From: Tipula vernalis
Lineage: Eukaryota > Arthropoda > Insecta > Diptera > Tipulidae
Length of the DNA: 64,000 bases
NCBI GenBank assembly: GCA_958295665.1
Contig: OY282560.1
Span: forward strand, 312,461,236 to 312,525,235
Reading direction: 5' to 3'
Each line of letters begins with the position of its first letter. The stretch's first letter is position 1. A model generated the notes under the pieces. It saw nothing but the letters and a program-made list of their open reading frames with translations. It was not told where the DNA came from and searched no databases. Positions 23,401 to 36,434 of the stretch are shown in pieces. Made by a program: the position numbers and the translations under genes.

Positions 23401-26400
23401 TAAATATGTTCTTTAAATTATTTAAATCTAACTAGGTTGGTTCTGTTAAAAATTTAATTCAAACATAGTTTAGGAATGTTGGAGACCATTTAACCCAGAC
23501 TATAATATGGCAAAATTAAATTCGGCACTCAAAATCACGTTTAATATTATGCAGAATTATTTTATGGAATATTTTATGAAAGGCAAAAATTAAAAAATTA
23601 ATTTTCGTCTGTTGATTTCTGCGCCATTATGGTATTCATTCTTATAATTCATTCGAATAACGATATAGGCGCGGGATATGTTGACCTCAACCCAACAATT
23701 AACTACATATTATAATAATTATTCAAACGTAACTTAAACATGCAATTCACACGCCCATTCTTAGACACAAAAACACACTCTAAACTAGCAGCAATATTTT
23801 TTTAATAATAAAGCTAATAAATCACTTCATTGCTAGGGCATCCAATGATAATATACTTACAATTTGGAGTTTAATTGTTTTTCCATCTAACTCTATTGTT
23901 CTAATTTTCTGAAATGATAAAAAGAAAAAAGAAAAATGAATAAATTACAACAACAAAAATCTATAATAAAATAAAAACATAATTCAATACAATTATCTTT
24001 TTATACGTAATCTATAACCACCGACGACTTCAAAAATTGTACATTATATTGAAACCTAATAGATTAACAAAAAGATAACAAAAATGTGTTTATAGTGGCC
24101 TAAAAGACGTTAAATTTCAGTTGACTATATCTTGCGTGTAAGACAAATTTTATTTTAAAGGACATGAAGATAGTTTTTCCCAGAATTCAATTAAGTCACA
24201 TGGCATCATGTGATATGTTTTTCATGCAACGTGCGCATTAAAAACAAGACGAATTTATCTGATTAATTTATCGGCGTTTCATAACTATACAACCTTAGTT
24301 GTGACATCAGAGTGATAAGACAAAAAAAAAAAAAAAAAAACTTTCGATTTAAGACATTCAAGATTACATAAAAAATTGAAGCTGAAAAATAAATAAGAAA
24401 TTCCAAATAAAATGCAATCTGATGACGGGGCGAAATAGTTTTGTTAACAGCTAAAAATTAAAATGTTTATACTTACAAAATCAACACCAATAGTACTTAT
24501 GTAGCTTTCCGTATATGTGTCATCCTAAAATAAAAAACCAAAAATAAAAAATTTTTATTAGTTTTTTATGTACAAGAGGTTGCAATATAAATGTCTAAAC
24601 TTACGGCAAACCGTAGTAGTAAACATGATTTTCCAACGCCGGAGTCCCCAATAAGCAGGAGTTTAAAGAGATAATCACTGTAAATAAAAGGAAAAATATG
24701 TTAGTGCTTTAAGCCGATTAAAGTTTATCATTAATGCGCCTAGAATTACACAGAATGCTGTGTGTCAACAAACTTTGATTGATATTATATGATCAGAAAT
24801 AAAATGAAAATCTTAATAACAACTCGGCAAAATACTATCAAGTTCAAAGTCTTTGTAAACCGTGAATTAATGTGTCAGCAAAGTTTGACATTGTTGGAAT
24901 GCAGCTGAATCATCATATACACTCGAATTCGTATCATAGTCAAAAATAGCTCACTTTTCGAGAACGGAGACCATGTTAATGAAATGATATTTAACCTGGA
25001 CCGAAAAAAATATGACGAATAACATTCTTTGTTCGAAGCCAGATAACCTTTTCTAGTGAGAATGACTAAAATAAATGTTCTCCTTTACACGATTAATTGT
25101 TTCAAATACCTCCTTAGGCATTGGTCTAAGCAAAATTTAACCGCAAAGTTACCAATTCACATTTTACAAAAATGCAGGCGAAATGGCAAACATGTTTAAT
25201 AAATGTTTGCCAGCCAACATGTAGGATTCATAACAAAAAAAAAAAATTGCATTCAGATGCAAAACGTTGCAGGATACATTCTGGTCTAGACAGTCTTGTC
25301 GCGATAGTATCACGAAGAAATGTGTGGCAGCTGTATCTATGGTACATCCGAAAATCTAAGAATAGCAGTATAATGAACTTTGAATTGAAAATGGATTTAA
25401 TAAATAATGTTGTGACTTTTGTTTTTTTCAGATAAAATAATGTTACGGTTTGTGACTCATTTAATATTTGTCATACAAAGGATAGGCATGCAGCAATCTG
25501 TGTCAAATGCATTTAGCACCTGTCTCCTATTATCATATTCCGATAAGAGTATTTAAATAGCCTTTAATTCCCAAATAAGGTATTACGATAAATAACTCGG
25601 CCAAATAGTAATTAACACCTATTCTATTATCTCCAGAATCATTTATCTAAAAACCGAACCACCTAGAACGATAATAATTAAATAAATAAATATGATAATA
25701 CAATACGTAATGTGGAGAACAAAGAACTCTAAAAAACCAAAATAGAAAACTATTAGTTTGACACAAGGTAAACATACAAAATGAATCTCTCAGAAACCAT
25801 AAATCGAGCCAAGCTTATCTCAAAAACGTATAAATACGCCTCCCGTCGACCGTATATTCTACAATCGGAAATGTTATTGCTTCAGCTAGTGTATTATATA
25901 GTTCGCAATCAAAGTTGCAACATTATCAAGTGATCGGTTGCGTGGCATAAACAGACGTGTACTCCTCTCGTATAAATATGTACATATTATGATTGGTTCT
26001 GTGATTGAATATCGCATGCTATCGACCAGTTTTGTGTCACATAAACATATAGATCAAGGAAGTGTTGTTGTTAGATATGTACGACACACAGACAGTTTAT
26101 AGCGAGTACATCATTATTCCAACATTTTTTTTACAACGAATTTCATTATGACTCATCAAAGAATTTTTATACCTTCAGAAATATTTATCGTAATAAATCG
26201 AACCAAAAATTAAAAATTATTTTTATGTAACCATAATAATTCCTTTATTATGTCTTATTCAAATTACGCATTAAAATAAAAATTTGTGTACGCTTTTGTT
26301 TTCTAAACAGCCAAAGAGACAAAAAGAGTTGAAACATTTGAGTGATATCTCGTTGGCCAACAAAAAAAAAAAATTTAATTCGTCTTAATTTTTTTTGTAT

Positions 26401-26543
26401 GATAATTAAACTTTAAACTATAGAAAACTATTTAATGCCCACTAGAATTAAAATATGCAAATAAAGGAAATCTGAGGTGGGGTAATCTCATATAAAAATT
26501 AACAAAAAAAGAAAACTTACTATTCGGGGCTTATAGCAGACAT
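17421..26543 (-). CDS. Rab1: Rab1 small GTPase (six exons)
   Basis: Coding exons on the minus strand: 26543-26521, 24677-24605, 24524-24477, 23908-23861, 17924-17697 and 17621-17421. All introns are GT..AG and the phases join to 206 residues. Rab1 recruits tethers at ER-to-Golgi membranes. The product has the P-loop GDSGVGKS, switch I ending in STIGVDF, switch [14 protein letters not shown] and TSAK guanine-binding motifs, and a C-terminal KSGCC double-cysteine prenylation site. The N-terminus [20 protein letters not shown] matches insect Rab1 rather than Rab8, Rab10 or Rab35. Intron 5 is about 5.9 kb and holds an antisense Jockey-type LINE relic. The gene is head to head with Rab GDI, its own recycling chaperone, about 750 bp away. 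It appears intact. Confidence 0.95.
19560..22080 (+). mobile_element. Degenerate Jockey-type LINE in Rab1 intron 5
   Basis: Plus strand, opposite to Rab1. A Gag-type zinc knuckle relic is near 20430-20520 ([18 protein letters not shown], with one cysteine changed). The endonuclease is near 21045-21210 ([13 protein letters not shown], then [15 protein letters not shown]). Reverse transcriptase pieces lie at 21800-22070 ([17 protein letters not shown], then [11 protein letters not shown], a decayed FADD-type catalytic box). Stops and frameshifts occur throughout and large parts are missing. The motif order gag-EN-RT is that of the Jockey clade. Confidence 0.75.
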
Positions 26544-27293
26544 TTTGTTATTTTTTTAACTTAATTTTTACAACACTTTGTTAGATAATGTTTTTATATC
26601 AACGTTTACTATATTATAAATTAAACAATTAAAATAGTTACGATTTATTATATTTTAAAATAAACAAAATTATCACAAAAATAATTTACAATTTTTTTTA
26701 TTCCTTTTATTTTTCTTTGAAAATACAATGGCGAACGCCTTTAATTATTCGCAATTGACGTAAGTTAATCACAAAAAAAAATACATAAAAGAGACAATTG
26801 TATATTATCGATAAAATGCCACTTGGCAGCTAAAATCACGGAGGAAACTAAACAAATGGGCTAGCGCAAATTCAGCACGGTGGTCTTATATCTAGCCAGT
26901 GTTTTATCAAAATATTTGATTTGTACGAAAGCCCGGAAGTATATTAATACCTTATCACATCAAAGTTACATGCATCTTGTTATTTTAATCAAATATTTTG
27001 CAAAACTCGTCTTATTTTGATTTATTCGAATCGAAATTATTAATTTTCTTCAAGCTGATTTTGTTGCCATCTACGTGTGCTGAATAAAAGTTTGCATACA
27101 GATATTTTTTCTTTTTTTTTTTTGACAAGTTGTCTAACAAAAAAAAGTTGCAATCGAACGAGATTTTCAGACATATTGGATTTTTTTATAAGAAAGAAGT
27201 TTTTTGTGCAATTCGTGTCAAATTAAAAAAAAAGAAAAGTTATTCAATTTAATTAATTTCGTATCTGATTAGAAAAAACAAGAATAAAATAAA
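26544..27293. promoter_or_regulatory. Shared 5' region between Rab1 and Rab GDI
   Basis: About 750 bp separate the two start codons, which are transcribed away from each other, so both promoters and 5' UTRs must lie here unless upstream non-coding exons exist. The sequence is AT-rich with homopolymer runs. No definite core promoter motif can be assigned by eye. Confidence 0.4.
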
Positions 27294-28625
27294 ATGGATG
27301 AGGAATATGACGCAATTGTTCTCGGAACTGGTTTAAAAGAATGTATCCTAAGTGGTATGCTCTCAGTGTCGGGAAAAAAAGTTTTGCATATTGATAGAAA
27401 TAAGTACTATGGTGGTGACTCGGCATCCATAACACCACTAGAAGAACTTTTTACACGATTTAATGAGGAAAATCCAGGTGAAAAATATGGCAGAGGGCGT
27501 GATTGGAACGTGGATTTAATTCCAAAATTTTTAATGGCGAATGGTTTGCTGGTGAAACTTTTAATTCATACGGGCGTTACCCGTTATTTGGAGTTCAAAT
27601 CGGTTGAAGGTAGTTACGTATTCAAACAGGGTAAAATCGCTAAAGTTCCAGTTGATCAAAAGGAAGCGCTAGCATCTGATTTAATGGGAATGTTTGAAAA
27701 AAGACGTTTCCGCAATTTTGTGATTTATGTACAAGACTTTAAGGAGGATGATCCAAAAACATGGAAAGACTTTGATCCAATGCAAAGTAATATGCAAGGC
27801 CTATATGATAAATTTGGACTTGATAAAAATACGCAAGATTTTACCGGACATGCTTTAGCATTGTATCGGGATGATGATTACTTGAATGAACCAGCCGTTT
27901 TAACGATACGCCGTATTAAATTGTATTCCGATTCGTTGGCACGTTATGGAAAATCACCTTATTTGTATCCAATGTACGGATTAGGTGAATTGCCCCAAGG
28001 ATTTGCACGGCTATCGGCTATATATGGTGGAACATATATGCTTGATAAGCCAATCGATGAAATTGTTATTGGAGAGGGAGGCCGAGCTATTGGTGTTAGA
28101 TCTGGTAATGAGATTGCCAAGTGTAAGCAGATTTATTGTGATCCAAGTTACGTTCCTGATAGAGTGCATAAGAAGGGAAAAGTTATTAGATGCATTTGTC
28201 TTCTTGATCATCCAATTGCGAATACAAAGGATGCACTATCAACTCAAATTATTATTCCACAAAAGCAAGTTGGCAGACGTTCTGATATTTATGTATCGTT
28301 AATAAGTTATACTCACCAAGTAGCAGCTAAGGGTTGGTTTATTGGAATGGTATCAACTACGGTCGAAACTGATAATCCAGAAAATGAAATCAAACCTGGA
28401 TTAGATTTAATGGGTCCTATTGCACAGAAATTCATCTCAATTACTGATTATTACGAAGCAACTGATAAAGGGCTAGAATCACAAATTTTCATATCAGAGT
28501 CTTATGATGCAACAACTCATTTTGAAACCACATGCTTGGATGTTGTGGACATATTCAAACGTGGTACTGGTGAAGAATTTGATTTCACCAAAATTAAACA
28601 CGAATTAGGTGATGAGGAGCAGTAA
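27294..28625 (+). CDS. Gdi: Rab GDP-dissociation inhibitor (GDI)
   Basis: Single intact exon encoding 443 residues, the usual length for Rab GDI (443-447). GDI extracts prenylated GDP-bound Rab proteins from membranes, keeps them soluble in cytosol and delivers them back to donor membranes. The N-terminus [20 protein letters not shown] is the family's dinucleotide-fold-like start (without enzymatic use). It is followed by [20 protein letters not shown] and the Rab-binding platform region [15 protein letters not shown]. The rest aligns in order with GDI to the end, and it lacks the large insert of Rab escort protein. ATG context AAAATGG. It lies head to head with Rab1 and is followed 0.95 kb later by Sec10 on the same strand. 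Confidence 0.96.
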   Translation: MDEEYDAIVLGTGLKECILSGMLSVSGKKVLHIDRNKYYGGDSASITPLEELFTRFNEENPGEKYGRGRDWNVDLIPKFLMANGLLVKLLIHTGVTRYLEFKSVEGSYVFKQGKIAKVPVDQKEALASDLMGMFEKRRFRNFVIYVQDFKEDDPKTWKDFDPMQSNMQGLYDKFGLDKNTQDFTGHALALYRDDDYLNEPAVLTIRRIKLYSDSLARYGKSPYLYPMYGLGELPQGFARLSAIYGGTYMLDKPIDEIVIGEGGRAIGVRSGNEIAKCKQIYCDPSYVPDRVHKKGKVIRCICLLDHPIANTKDALSTQIIIPQKQVGRRSDIYVSLISYTHQVAAKGWFIGMVSTTVETDNPENEIKPGLDLMGPIAQKFISITDYYEATDKGLESQIFISESYDATTHFETTCLDVVDIFKRGTGEEFDFTKIKHELGDEEQ

Positions 28626-28981
28626 ACATAATATACATATAAATATGAAAATTACATACATAAATATATAATATATATTCTAGATTATTTGTATTATTAT
28701 ATTTACACACAAATTACAAGAACGGGATTATTATTCGTAATTTGTATTTCATTAAATATTAAATGGATAATCGTTTTTCTTGTAATTCTTCCTGTGCATC
28801 CTTTTATTATTTCTCTATAAAATATGATTTGCAAATTAATTTTAATTATATTAACTAAATCTAATTATGTATTATTCATGTAGCCTGGCATTTTTCAAGA
28901 ATATAAAAACATAATTACAAATTATTAAATAAAAACAAAGCGAAATTTAATTCATTCCAAGATTTGGAAATCGATAATTTT

Positions 28982-29278
28982 CTAATTTCTATTTAAACAA
29001 CTCTCATATTTGGCGGATCCGTTTCTTTCCAATGCCGTCATTTTGTATTTGTCTTGATTTATTGAAGCAAATGGAGGATTATTTTCATGTAGGTAGGCAA
29101 GGGCAGGGACACACCCAAATGTCCCTGGCACATTATTCGTAAATGTACATAAAATATTATGATGCATTTTTATTTCCCAACCTAGGTAGATTTTCTGGAT
29201 CTGCTTTAAGAATGGATCAATTTTTACGTAATCGAAGGGGAAAATAATATGCACCACGGATTGAAGTTCGATGGCCAT
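28982..29278 (-). CDS. Hypothetical 98-residue protein
   Basis: Open frame from ATG (29276-29278) to TAG, with composition like the real genes around it rather than the AT-rich flanks. Visible features: a hydrophobic start (MAIELQSVVHIIFPFDYV), a central NILCTFTNNVPGTFGC stretch with two cysteines, and a polar tail. No family is recognised. It would be divergent from Sec10, with about 295 bp between start codons. It could instead be the last exon of a longer gene or a chance frame; no upstream exon was located. Confidence 0.35.
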   Translation of the reverse strand: MAIELQSVVHIIFPFDYVKIDPFLKQIQKIYLGWEIKMHHNILCTFTNNVPGTFGCVPALAYLHENNPPFASINQDKYKMTALERNGSAKYESCLNRN

Positions 29279-29572
29279 GAACCCGCAATCATCAAAAAAA
29301 TAAAAATATTCATAACACCCACAAGTTTAATAAACAAAACATTTGTACCATTTAAATGTAAACTGCTAAAATTATACCTTTTAACATGAACAAATGTCAA
29401 AAATACAGGGATTTTTAAAAGTATCTACATAATTCATTAATACCTAATCTTTATTGTTTTGACAACTACTTATAAAGCGATGACATTGGTTCTTTGTGTG
29501 GGCTAGATAACAACAATAAAAAAAGTTGCACAAAAAAGGGTGGATTAGTGCCGTAAATCGTGATAAATTAAA

Positions 29573-31913
29573 ATGCTGTCGCAATATATGGAGGAACTGG
29601 AACAGGTAATTACATATGTATTAAGGGAAGGATTTATTCTTGCTTCAAGCGATTTTTAATTGCCCAACTGCCATCAAACGTTGCCATCGTCCACCCTTAG
29701 TATATTATTCCTATGGCCAAATATATATTTCTAAGCATGTCTCGTTAATTCTTTTAATTGCAGGACCCTTTCGACGTTGAAGAATTCATCGAACGACTTA
29801 CATGGCGAACAAATAATGAGGTCGGTTCGGAACAATTCAATCGAGATTTATTACAAGAGACATTCCTTTCGACAATAAAAGATTTAAAAATCCTTCAGGA
29901 ACGTCAACAGAAAAAATGTGAAAAGCTCGAAGACAACCTAAAGGAGGAACAAAAAGTTTTTGCCAAAAATATCGATAAACTACAGGAGCGGCATCAGACC
30001 TCAATCGATTGGTTTCATCAGTTGGACGAGAAAATAAATTCAGTTGCAGGTAAAATTATTCACTTAGGTGAGCAACTTGAAAATGTAAATATACCGAGGA
30101 GCCGAACCGTAGAAGCACAACGTTTATTAAATCATATGACCGAATTTTTAATCCCCGGCCCAATATTAAACGATGTGTTCAACGATAAAGCTAAACTGTT
30201 CGAGGCAGCCGATATCATCCAAAAACTTTACACAATATCACAAGATTTGCCGGCTGATAAATTTAGTGAGGCTAAAAAGAAAATCGAATTAAAATACGAT
30301 GAAATTGAGCGTGAACTAATCGAGGAGTTTGCCTTGGCACAGCGTACCGAAGATATAGAAAAAATGAAACAATTGGCTAAAATATTATCACAATTTAAAG
30401 GATATTCGCAATGTATTGACGCATACATCGAACAAAGTCAGATGCAGACTTATAGTGGCAAAGATATTTTTGCTGGAATCCTTCCGATGTGTCGCCATCA
30501 CTATGAAATAATAAAACAGGTGTTCAATAGTCCCGATCAAGTGATGAGTAAATTTATTTTGAATATATACCAGCTGAAATTAAATCAATTCGCTCAGACC
30601 AAGCTAGAGGATCGAAAAAATGAGGATAAATATTTGAAAACACTGTCCGATATGTATTCGCGCACCATGAAATTGTCTGCCGATCTTTCCGAATTTATGA
30701 CAGATGCCGATGATGATCTATTAAATAAATTGACTACGAATATATTCACGAAACATTTGGCCGCCTATATGGAAATTGAAACAAAATTTTTAGATGAAAA
30801 ATGTAGCATAGAGTTGAAACGATACTACGAAGGTAAAAAACATCAGAAGAAACAAACAGAACGTTTTCAGGAATTGCGTCGTGATATGCAAGCGCTAATT
30901 GGTGGTAGAGCAAACATAAATATAGCTCAGATTGAAGATTACGGCGGAGAAACATTCCTTTCGGAAGAGTTAGCAATTAATTTGCTACAAGAGTCGAAGG
31001 TGGCGTTTAAAAGGTGCCGTCTTTTATCCAAGGAAACGGAATTACCGACAAACATAATTAAATTAGCCGATATTTTGTTACGGTATTTGTTACATGAACA
31101 TGTTGATTATGCGCTTGATTTGGGTCTGCAAGCTATTCCGATTGCCGAGAATAAAGCATATCCACCTCAAATTTATTTCTTTGATGTCGTCCAAAAATGT
31201 AACACAATAATTCACTTGCTTGAAAAATTGTATACGGCCAGTGTGATACCGTGCGTTATTGTAACCCAAAAGTATTCAGATTGTATTCAAAAGAAACGGT
31301 TTATGCTTGAGCAGCTTGAAAATAAATTGGATACCGGACTGGATCGATCAATAAACGCAATTATTGGATGGGTTCGTCTTTATCTGCAAAGTGAACAGAA
31401 GAAAAGTGATTTTAAACCGGAAACCGATGTTGATACGGTCGCATCTCACGCCTGTCTTACGGTTGTTCAATTTATAATTCCACTCATTCAACAAATAAAG
31501 AAATGCGTTGATGGTGAGAATTTATCGTCGACTCTAACCGAATTTGGTGTACGGTTGCATCGCGTGATTTTCGAACATTTCCAACAGTTTCAGTATAATT
31601 CGGCAGGGGCTATGTGTGCCATTTGTGATGTTAATGAATATCGGAAATGTGTTCGCATTTTGGACAGCACTCTAGTTACGCAGCTTTTTGATATTTTACA
31701 TGCATTGTGCAATTTACTTTTGGTAAAACAGGAGAATCTCCAAGAAGTGTGCAGTGGTGATACCTTGGTAAGTTATACATATATGCCTCTATAAAGTAAT
31801 AGTTTTAAAAGAATTGCTAAACTTTTTTGCAGAATTATCTCGACAAATCAGTGGTGTTGAATTTCATTCAGTTGCGCACTGATCACAAGGCGATCAAAAA
31901 GCCAACATTTTAA
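29573..31913 (+). CDS. Sec10: Exocyst complex component 5 (Sec10)
   Basis: Three exons (29573-29605, 29764-31767, 31833-31913) with GT..AG introns give about 705 residues, near the Drosophila length. Sec10 is a rod-shaped subunit of the octameric exocyst that tethers secretory vesicles to the plasma membrane before SNARE fusion. Exon 1 encodes only MLSQYMEELEQ, and exon 2 continues DPFDVEEFIERLTWRT, the conserved Sec10 N-terminus. A coiled coil (about residues 40-110, QERQQKKCEKLEDNLKEEQK) fits the exocyst core bundle. The remainder is helical CATCHR-type rod. The last exon supplies NYLDKSVVLNFIQLRTDHK. The true start is the ATG in exon 1, not the open frame at 29758, which runs back into the intron. 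Confidence 0.94.
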
Positions 31914-33100
31914 ATTGTATCACCAATATATATACCTAATACATTTTACAAATATTAAATTATATTACCTATTAAAATTCCCAAAAATCTTTGTTTTTTT
32001 CTGCTACGTCGGCATCGTCTTATTATAAGCTTGAATTGCTGCCAAAACATTTGTTTAGCAATTATAGTCTTCTAGTTGAACGAATGGCCCTTTATGTTGT
32101 CCTTCGTTATAAATTTGCATGAGTAAGATGTAGTTGTTTTATGTTTATAAACTAATCTCTAGACTAGCTTTTCCTTTGGTGATGCTATGTGTCGTTGCGT
32201 TTCCTCGTATATACATTTAAGCATGAAATTCTTAAGCGGAACCCCCTTATTAAGTCAAAAAAAAAATACCGAATTAATTGCAATGCCACCGAAACCGAAT
32301 TCCTGCCATCAATCCACAAGGGGCCCAAAAAACTATTCAGCGACTACCTACTTCGTATCTACGACTCCCAATCAATGTGCGGCTGTGCACTTTACGGTAC
32401 GCTAAGGACCACTGACGCGCCGACAACGTGAAATTGTCTTTGTTGGGGAGTTGGCGTGCATAATCCATAACATCATCTCTCACCAAATTATTATTATTAA
32501 AATTAACAACGACCATGTGCCGTATATAGTGCACTGTTTAATAAAATTTGGAAAAGGCACTCATGACGCGTCATGCATGCTTGGGATATTTTAAATATAC
32601 TTTATAATCAAAGCAAGAAGGCTGCTCTGGACGCACTACAAGGCCCATTAATCACTGCTGAGAAATCGGTAGAATGCAACAGGGCTTTCCATTAAGTATC
32701 CCATCATTCCAAATTTATTAATGGAAAATTTAGAAATTTCAGTTTTAAACTCTAGATTTTCAACCATTATTTTACTAAAGACATGTTAATGACATATTCA
32801 CAGCTGCGTACCAATAAATAAGATCGGCTATTTTCACAAATGAGCCATGCAGTCTAATCAGATATCGTCTGCACAGGCGAGAAATTGATGGGACTGCTGG
32901 TACAAGATGTTGTCCTGGTCTGTATTTGAAGGGATCCATCTACAGTCTATGACACTTGTTAAACATTAAGTATTTCGGAAAAATGTTCATTCCAAGCATC
33001 GAATACCGCATCAATATTAAAAAGGAGTAAAGTATGTTGTAATCCTGTAATTCCTTTCAAGAAATTACGCGAATTGCTTATGGCTGGGTTGTTGTACTTT
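31914..33100 (+). other. Intergenic with a possible LINE ORF2 C-terminal scrap (32275-32430)
   Basis: The plus strand at about 32280-32430 reads KGPKKLFSDYLLRIYDSQSMCGC, which resembles the late GHG.F..YL.R....DSP.C.CG zinc-binding tail of Jockey-type ORF2 proteins. It is short and broken, so the assignment is tentative. The rest of the stretch shows no gene. Confidence 0.3.
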
Positions 33101-33159
33101 CAAGATTTCGGTATACACCATTCACATTTTTTCTATCTAAAAATTCGCTAAGCGATTTC

Positions 33160-34530
33160 CCTAGCAAGGACCGCTTTGTTTTTCCTTATGACTGTAAAAG
33201 ATTTTACTTTTCTGTGTGGGGCATATTTTGTTTCTCGACAACAAGGCTACATTCGTCATCAAACCAATCACTTTTGGTTTTGTTTTTTTGTTACACCTAG
33301 GGTCCGCTGGGGGAACTCTAACAATCCAAGTTTTCAGAACGTTCCAAGCAGTAATTACTTCGTCACACCGATAATTGGGTTCCACAATGATATTGCCGAC
33401 AAGAACTTGGAATTTTGGTTTTGTATCTTCATTCATCAGACCATTGACAGCTGAAATGTTTTGTGTGCTCTCTTGTGGATACCCTATACGAAAAGTGCCA
33501 TCTTATCTTTGGCAGTGGCCAAATGTTGAACAAACTGCAACTAAAGGGTCCTAAGATTGTTAAACCGGGACATACCAACAAATTCAGACGTGCGCACTTT
33601 AAAACATTAATTTGAAAAATTGGGTGCATATTTGTCGTTTCTGCTGGTAAAAATACACGACTGAATCTTGTTTGGGTTAAATTCAATCCTATTTACCTCA
33701 CCTCGTTTGATAATTGCACCAATATCATGCTCAACTCGATATTTCATAGCAAATCTCTGTTTCAGAACGTTAGTTTCGGAATGAAATAGAAGCAGGAAAA
33801 GAAAAAACAAATGAAGAATGTGTAAGAATAAAAATGTGCATAAGAATAAATGATAAGTGATTCGGCCACCAAAAAGGAAGTTCAATCTATAAACAAGCTT
33901 ATTGAGAAATTCAATTGCTCTCGATTTGCCACACCCGATGACAGTTGATGTTTTTTCAGGTATTTCATCAAGAGGAAATTGATTAGTGTTTCTAGAGTAG
34001 AAACATGAAAGTGACTCTTAGGTACAGGATAAACATTAGGTTTTTTCCAGATCGAAGGGCAAATGGCAATATCCATATAGATCGATGGAACAGAATAGAT
34101 AATGGTTTAGCCAGAGATTAGCAACAGTTTTTAAGAACAGAGCAGTTAATCTGTTAGCACCAGTGTCTGCAAGAACTTCAGCAACTACTCTTAACTTGAA
34201 TCTTATGCGACCCATCGATGAGCACGTGAAATATTAGGCAAATTTTGTGGCGATACAGTTGGCCTTTTCCTGTACGGTTGTGTAAATGGTGTTTCCATCT
34301 TTCAAATATTTTCGAAAAGATGCTTTTTTGGCAATGTTCACTAAGTTGCACTTGTGGTTGTGCCAAGGATTGTAGAATTGTTTGGTTTTAGATAGAGACT
34401 GGAGGGAGTAAGCTGTTCCATTTTTTAGAGAGTTAAGGATTGACCGAAATATTCTCGATATATCAACATCAACGTATCCAGTATGCTCTAAAAAATTAAT
34501 TTGACATCGTAATTGATGAAAGAAATGCAA
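33160..34530 (-). mobile_element. Degenerate LINE reverse transcriptase (CR1/Jockey-like)
   Basis: Read on the minus strand in order: 34530-34234 has the linker before RT (PWHNHKCNLVNIAKKASFRK, as in PWF..C..A...K..A...), 34076-33882 has the RT1-2 region (SIWKKPNVYPVPK), and 33750-33440 has the RT tail (GAIIKRGEVNRIEFNPNKIQ, then LTILG). The segment 33436-33161 may be a second RTE-like scrap, and a related copy lies near 35300-35480. Frames are broken at each step and the YxDD box is not legible. Confidence 0.55.
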
Positions 34531-36434
34531 TTCTGAAATTGGTGCGATGTGTGCTTCTAGAAACTTTCATTAAAGTTTTTGAGTCAACCAAACGGGGTAC
34601 GCTGCAACTTCACACCGTCCAGTTTACTATATTGAAGATTTTTTGGTATTTGGCTTAAAGCGAAAATCGCAATTTCCAAAAATAGCTCAAGTAAGAACGG
34701 TCAAACAGCTCCATACAGCGTTGTTAGTAAGAGAAGCAGTTTTTTTGATAATATGTATAGTACAGTATTGTACTATACGATCGCTATCATCTAAAATTGT
34801 GTGCGGTATAGAAACCCTTTATTGGGAACTTGGAATATGCATTGGAGCTCCATAGGACCGTTCAATCCTAAGGTAAAACAACAAATCAGGAAATTGTTTG
34901 AATCGATATTATCACGTTCGGTGATCAGGTCATTGAGGTTGGAAGAATGTCTTTTGGATAAGAGATTTGGACATTTGATTTCCAAGTGTGTCCCGTTGTT
35001 GTTTAAGGTAGGATGCAAGGTGTTTGGACCAATAGTGAGATGGTTTCGATTTAGTCATCTAGAAAGAGCGGCTACAACGTTGAAGTGACGTCCATTAAAC
35101 TTAAATGTGCAAATAATTCATTCTGCCTTTAAAAAGCAATAGCTCAATATATACAACTGTGCTTGATAATTCTAATAATCTCGCTCATCGGTTCATGGTG
35201 TAAGCTCCTTATTACCCGATTATAAACAGCCAATCCCCCGTATTTTTCTAACGTTTGAAGGAATTAAATGCAAATAAGCAAGACGGAATTCTGGCAATAG
35301 TCTACAAAGTTTTCCGTACAATTGTGAAATGGCTTTGTGTTTCTTATCAAACTAATCATATTTGGGGTTGTTCTTATCTAAACCTAGTAGGGGCCCGGTC
35401 CGCAGAATCAATTCGTCACGCCGATTTAGATAATCGAACTCTAAAATTTTATTGCTAACAAGATCTTGGAGTTGTTGTTTCGTACCTTCACTTTTCAAAA
35501 GTTCACATTTGAAACATTCTGACATCTTAAAACGGTAGGCCGACAAACTAAATACGTGGCCAGCTTGACTTCGGGAAGTCTTGCATGGATGAGATCATGT
35601 TTCTAAATGGATCTTCTTGTATTAAAAAAATTTGCTAGCCACTGAGATCAAGCGCTATCGCAAAGTACACTATTCTCAAGCCTACATATATTTTCATAGT
35701 CGGAATGGTATTTTCACGCTATAAATTCACCAATCACCAATTTGTCAATAAGTGTTTATCGCTGGGTTGGCTATCCACTGTCTTAAAATTGAAGACTGTA
35801 TTTTTTACCTGCACCCAAAAAAAGAAACCAACACCCACATTGCAGAGGTCACATTCACTGTTATGCAACTTGTAGCCTAGGTCATCGAGTGGGTTGCAGA
35901 GTATTGCCTACAATCGCATTTTGGGTTTCAAATGACGATTCTAAATCTCACATCCAGGTAGATTAAAGGGAGTTCGGTGTTGTTTTAGGAGTATTCAGCA
36001 GGTGCGACACATATATTTATTTTTGTTTATGAGATTTAAATTTGAATTAACCGAAAACAGCAAAGAAACGCACAATTGTTTGAATACTAATTCATAGAGT
36101 ACATAAAGTACCAACACGAATCACAAGATGGCAGTAACAATAATATACATACAAGCAAGAGCATTTTTGATTTATTTTTAACGAGTTGACCTTCACGCAA
36201 AACAGGTAAAAAATTAACCGGTTTCCAAGTTCAAGCCATATAATATATTAACTGCCAATATTTTACACACGCTTACGATGATGGCATTCGATGATCTAAT
36301 TCGGCAGAACCAAACCAAAAACCCAAAATTCACATACAACATAGAAAACAACATTTTATTCATTTTTTTTGGTTTGGTACCTATAATTAAAACAAGCAAA
36401 CAACATTCACACGGACCCGCATGTGACGGGTACT
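34531..36434. other. Intergenic, transposon scraps
   Basis: About 35300-35480 shares blocks with 33210-33430 in the same orientation (AATCA..TTTGG.GTTGTT, CGTCAC.CCGAT, AACAAGA.CTTGGA), so one LINE-type fragment occurs twice. Nothing else can be assigned. Short open frames here have no recognisable motif. Confidence 0.35.

Noticed and set aside
29758..29763. Sec10 starting in the exon at 29758
   Set aside because: This is intron sequence ending in the acceptor CAG. The conserved N-terminus continues from an upstream 33-nt exon with ATG.
33176..33454. 92-codon plus-strand frame
   Set aside because: It opposes a LINE-type reading on the minus strand and has no recognisable domain.
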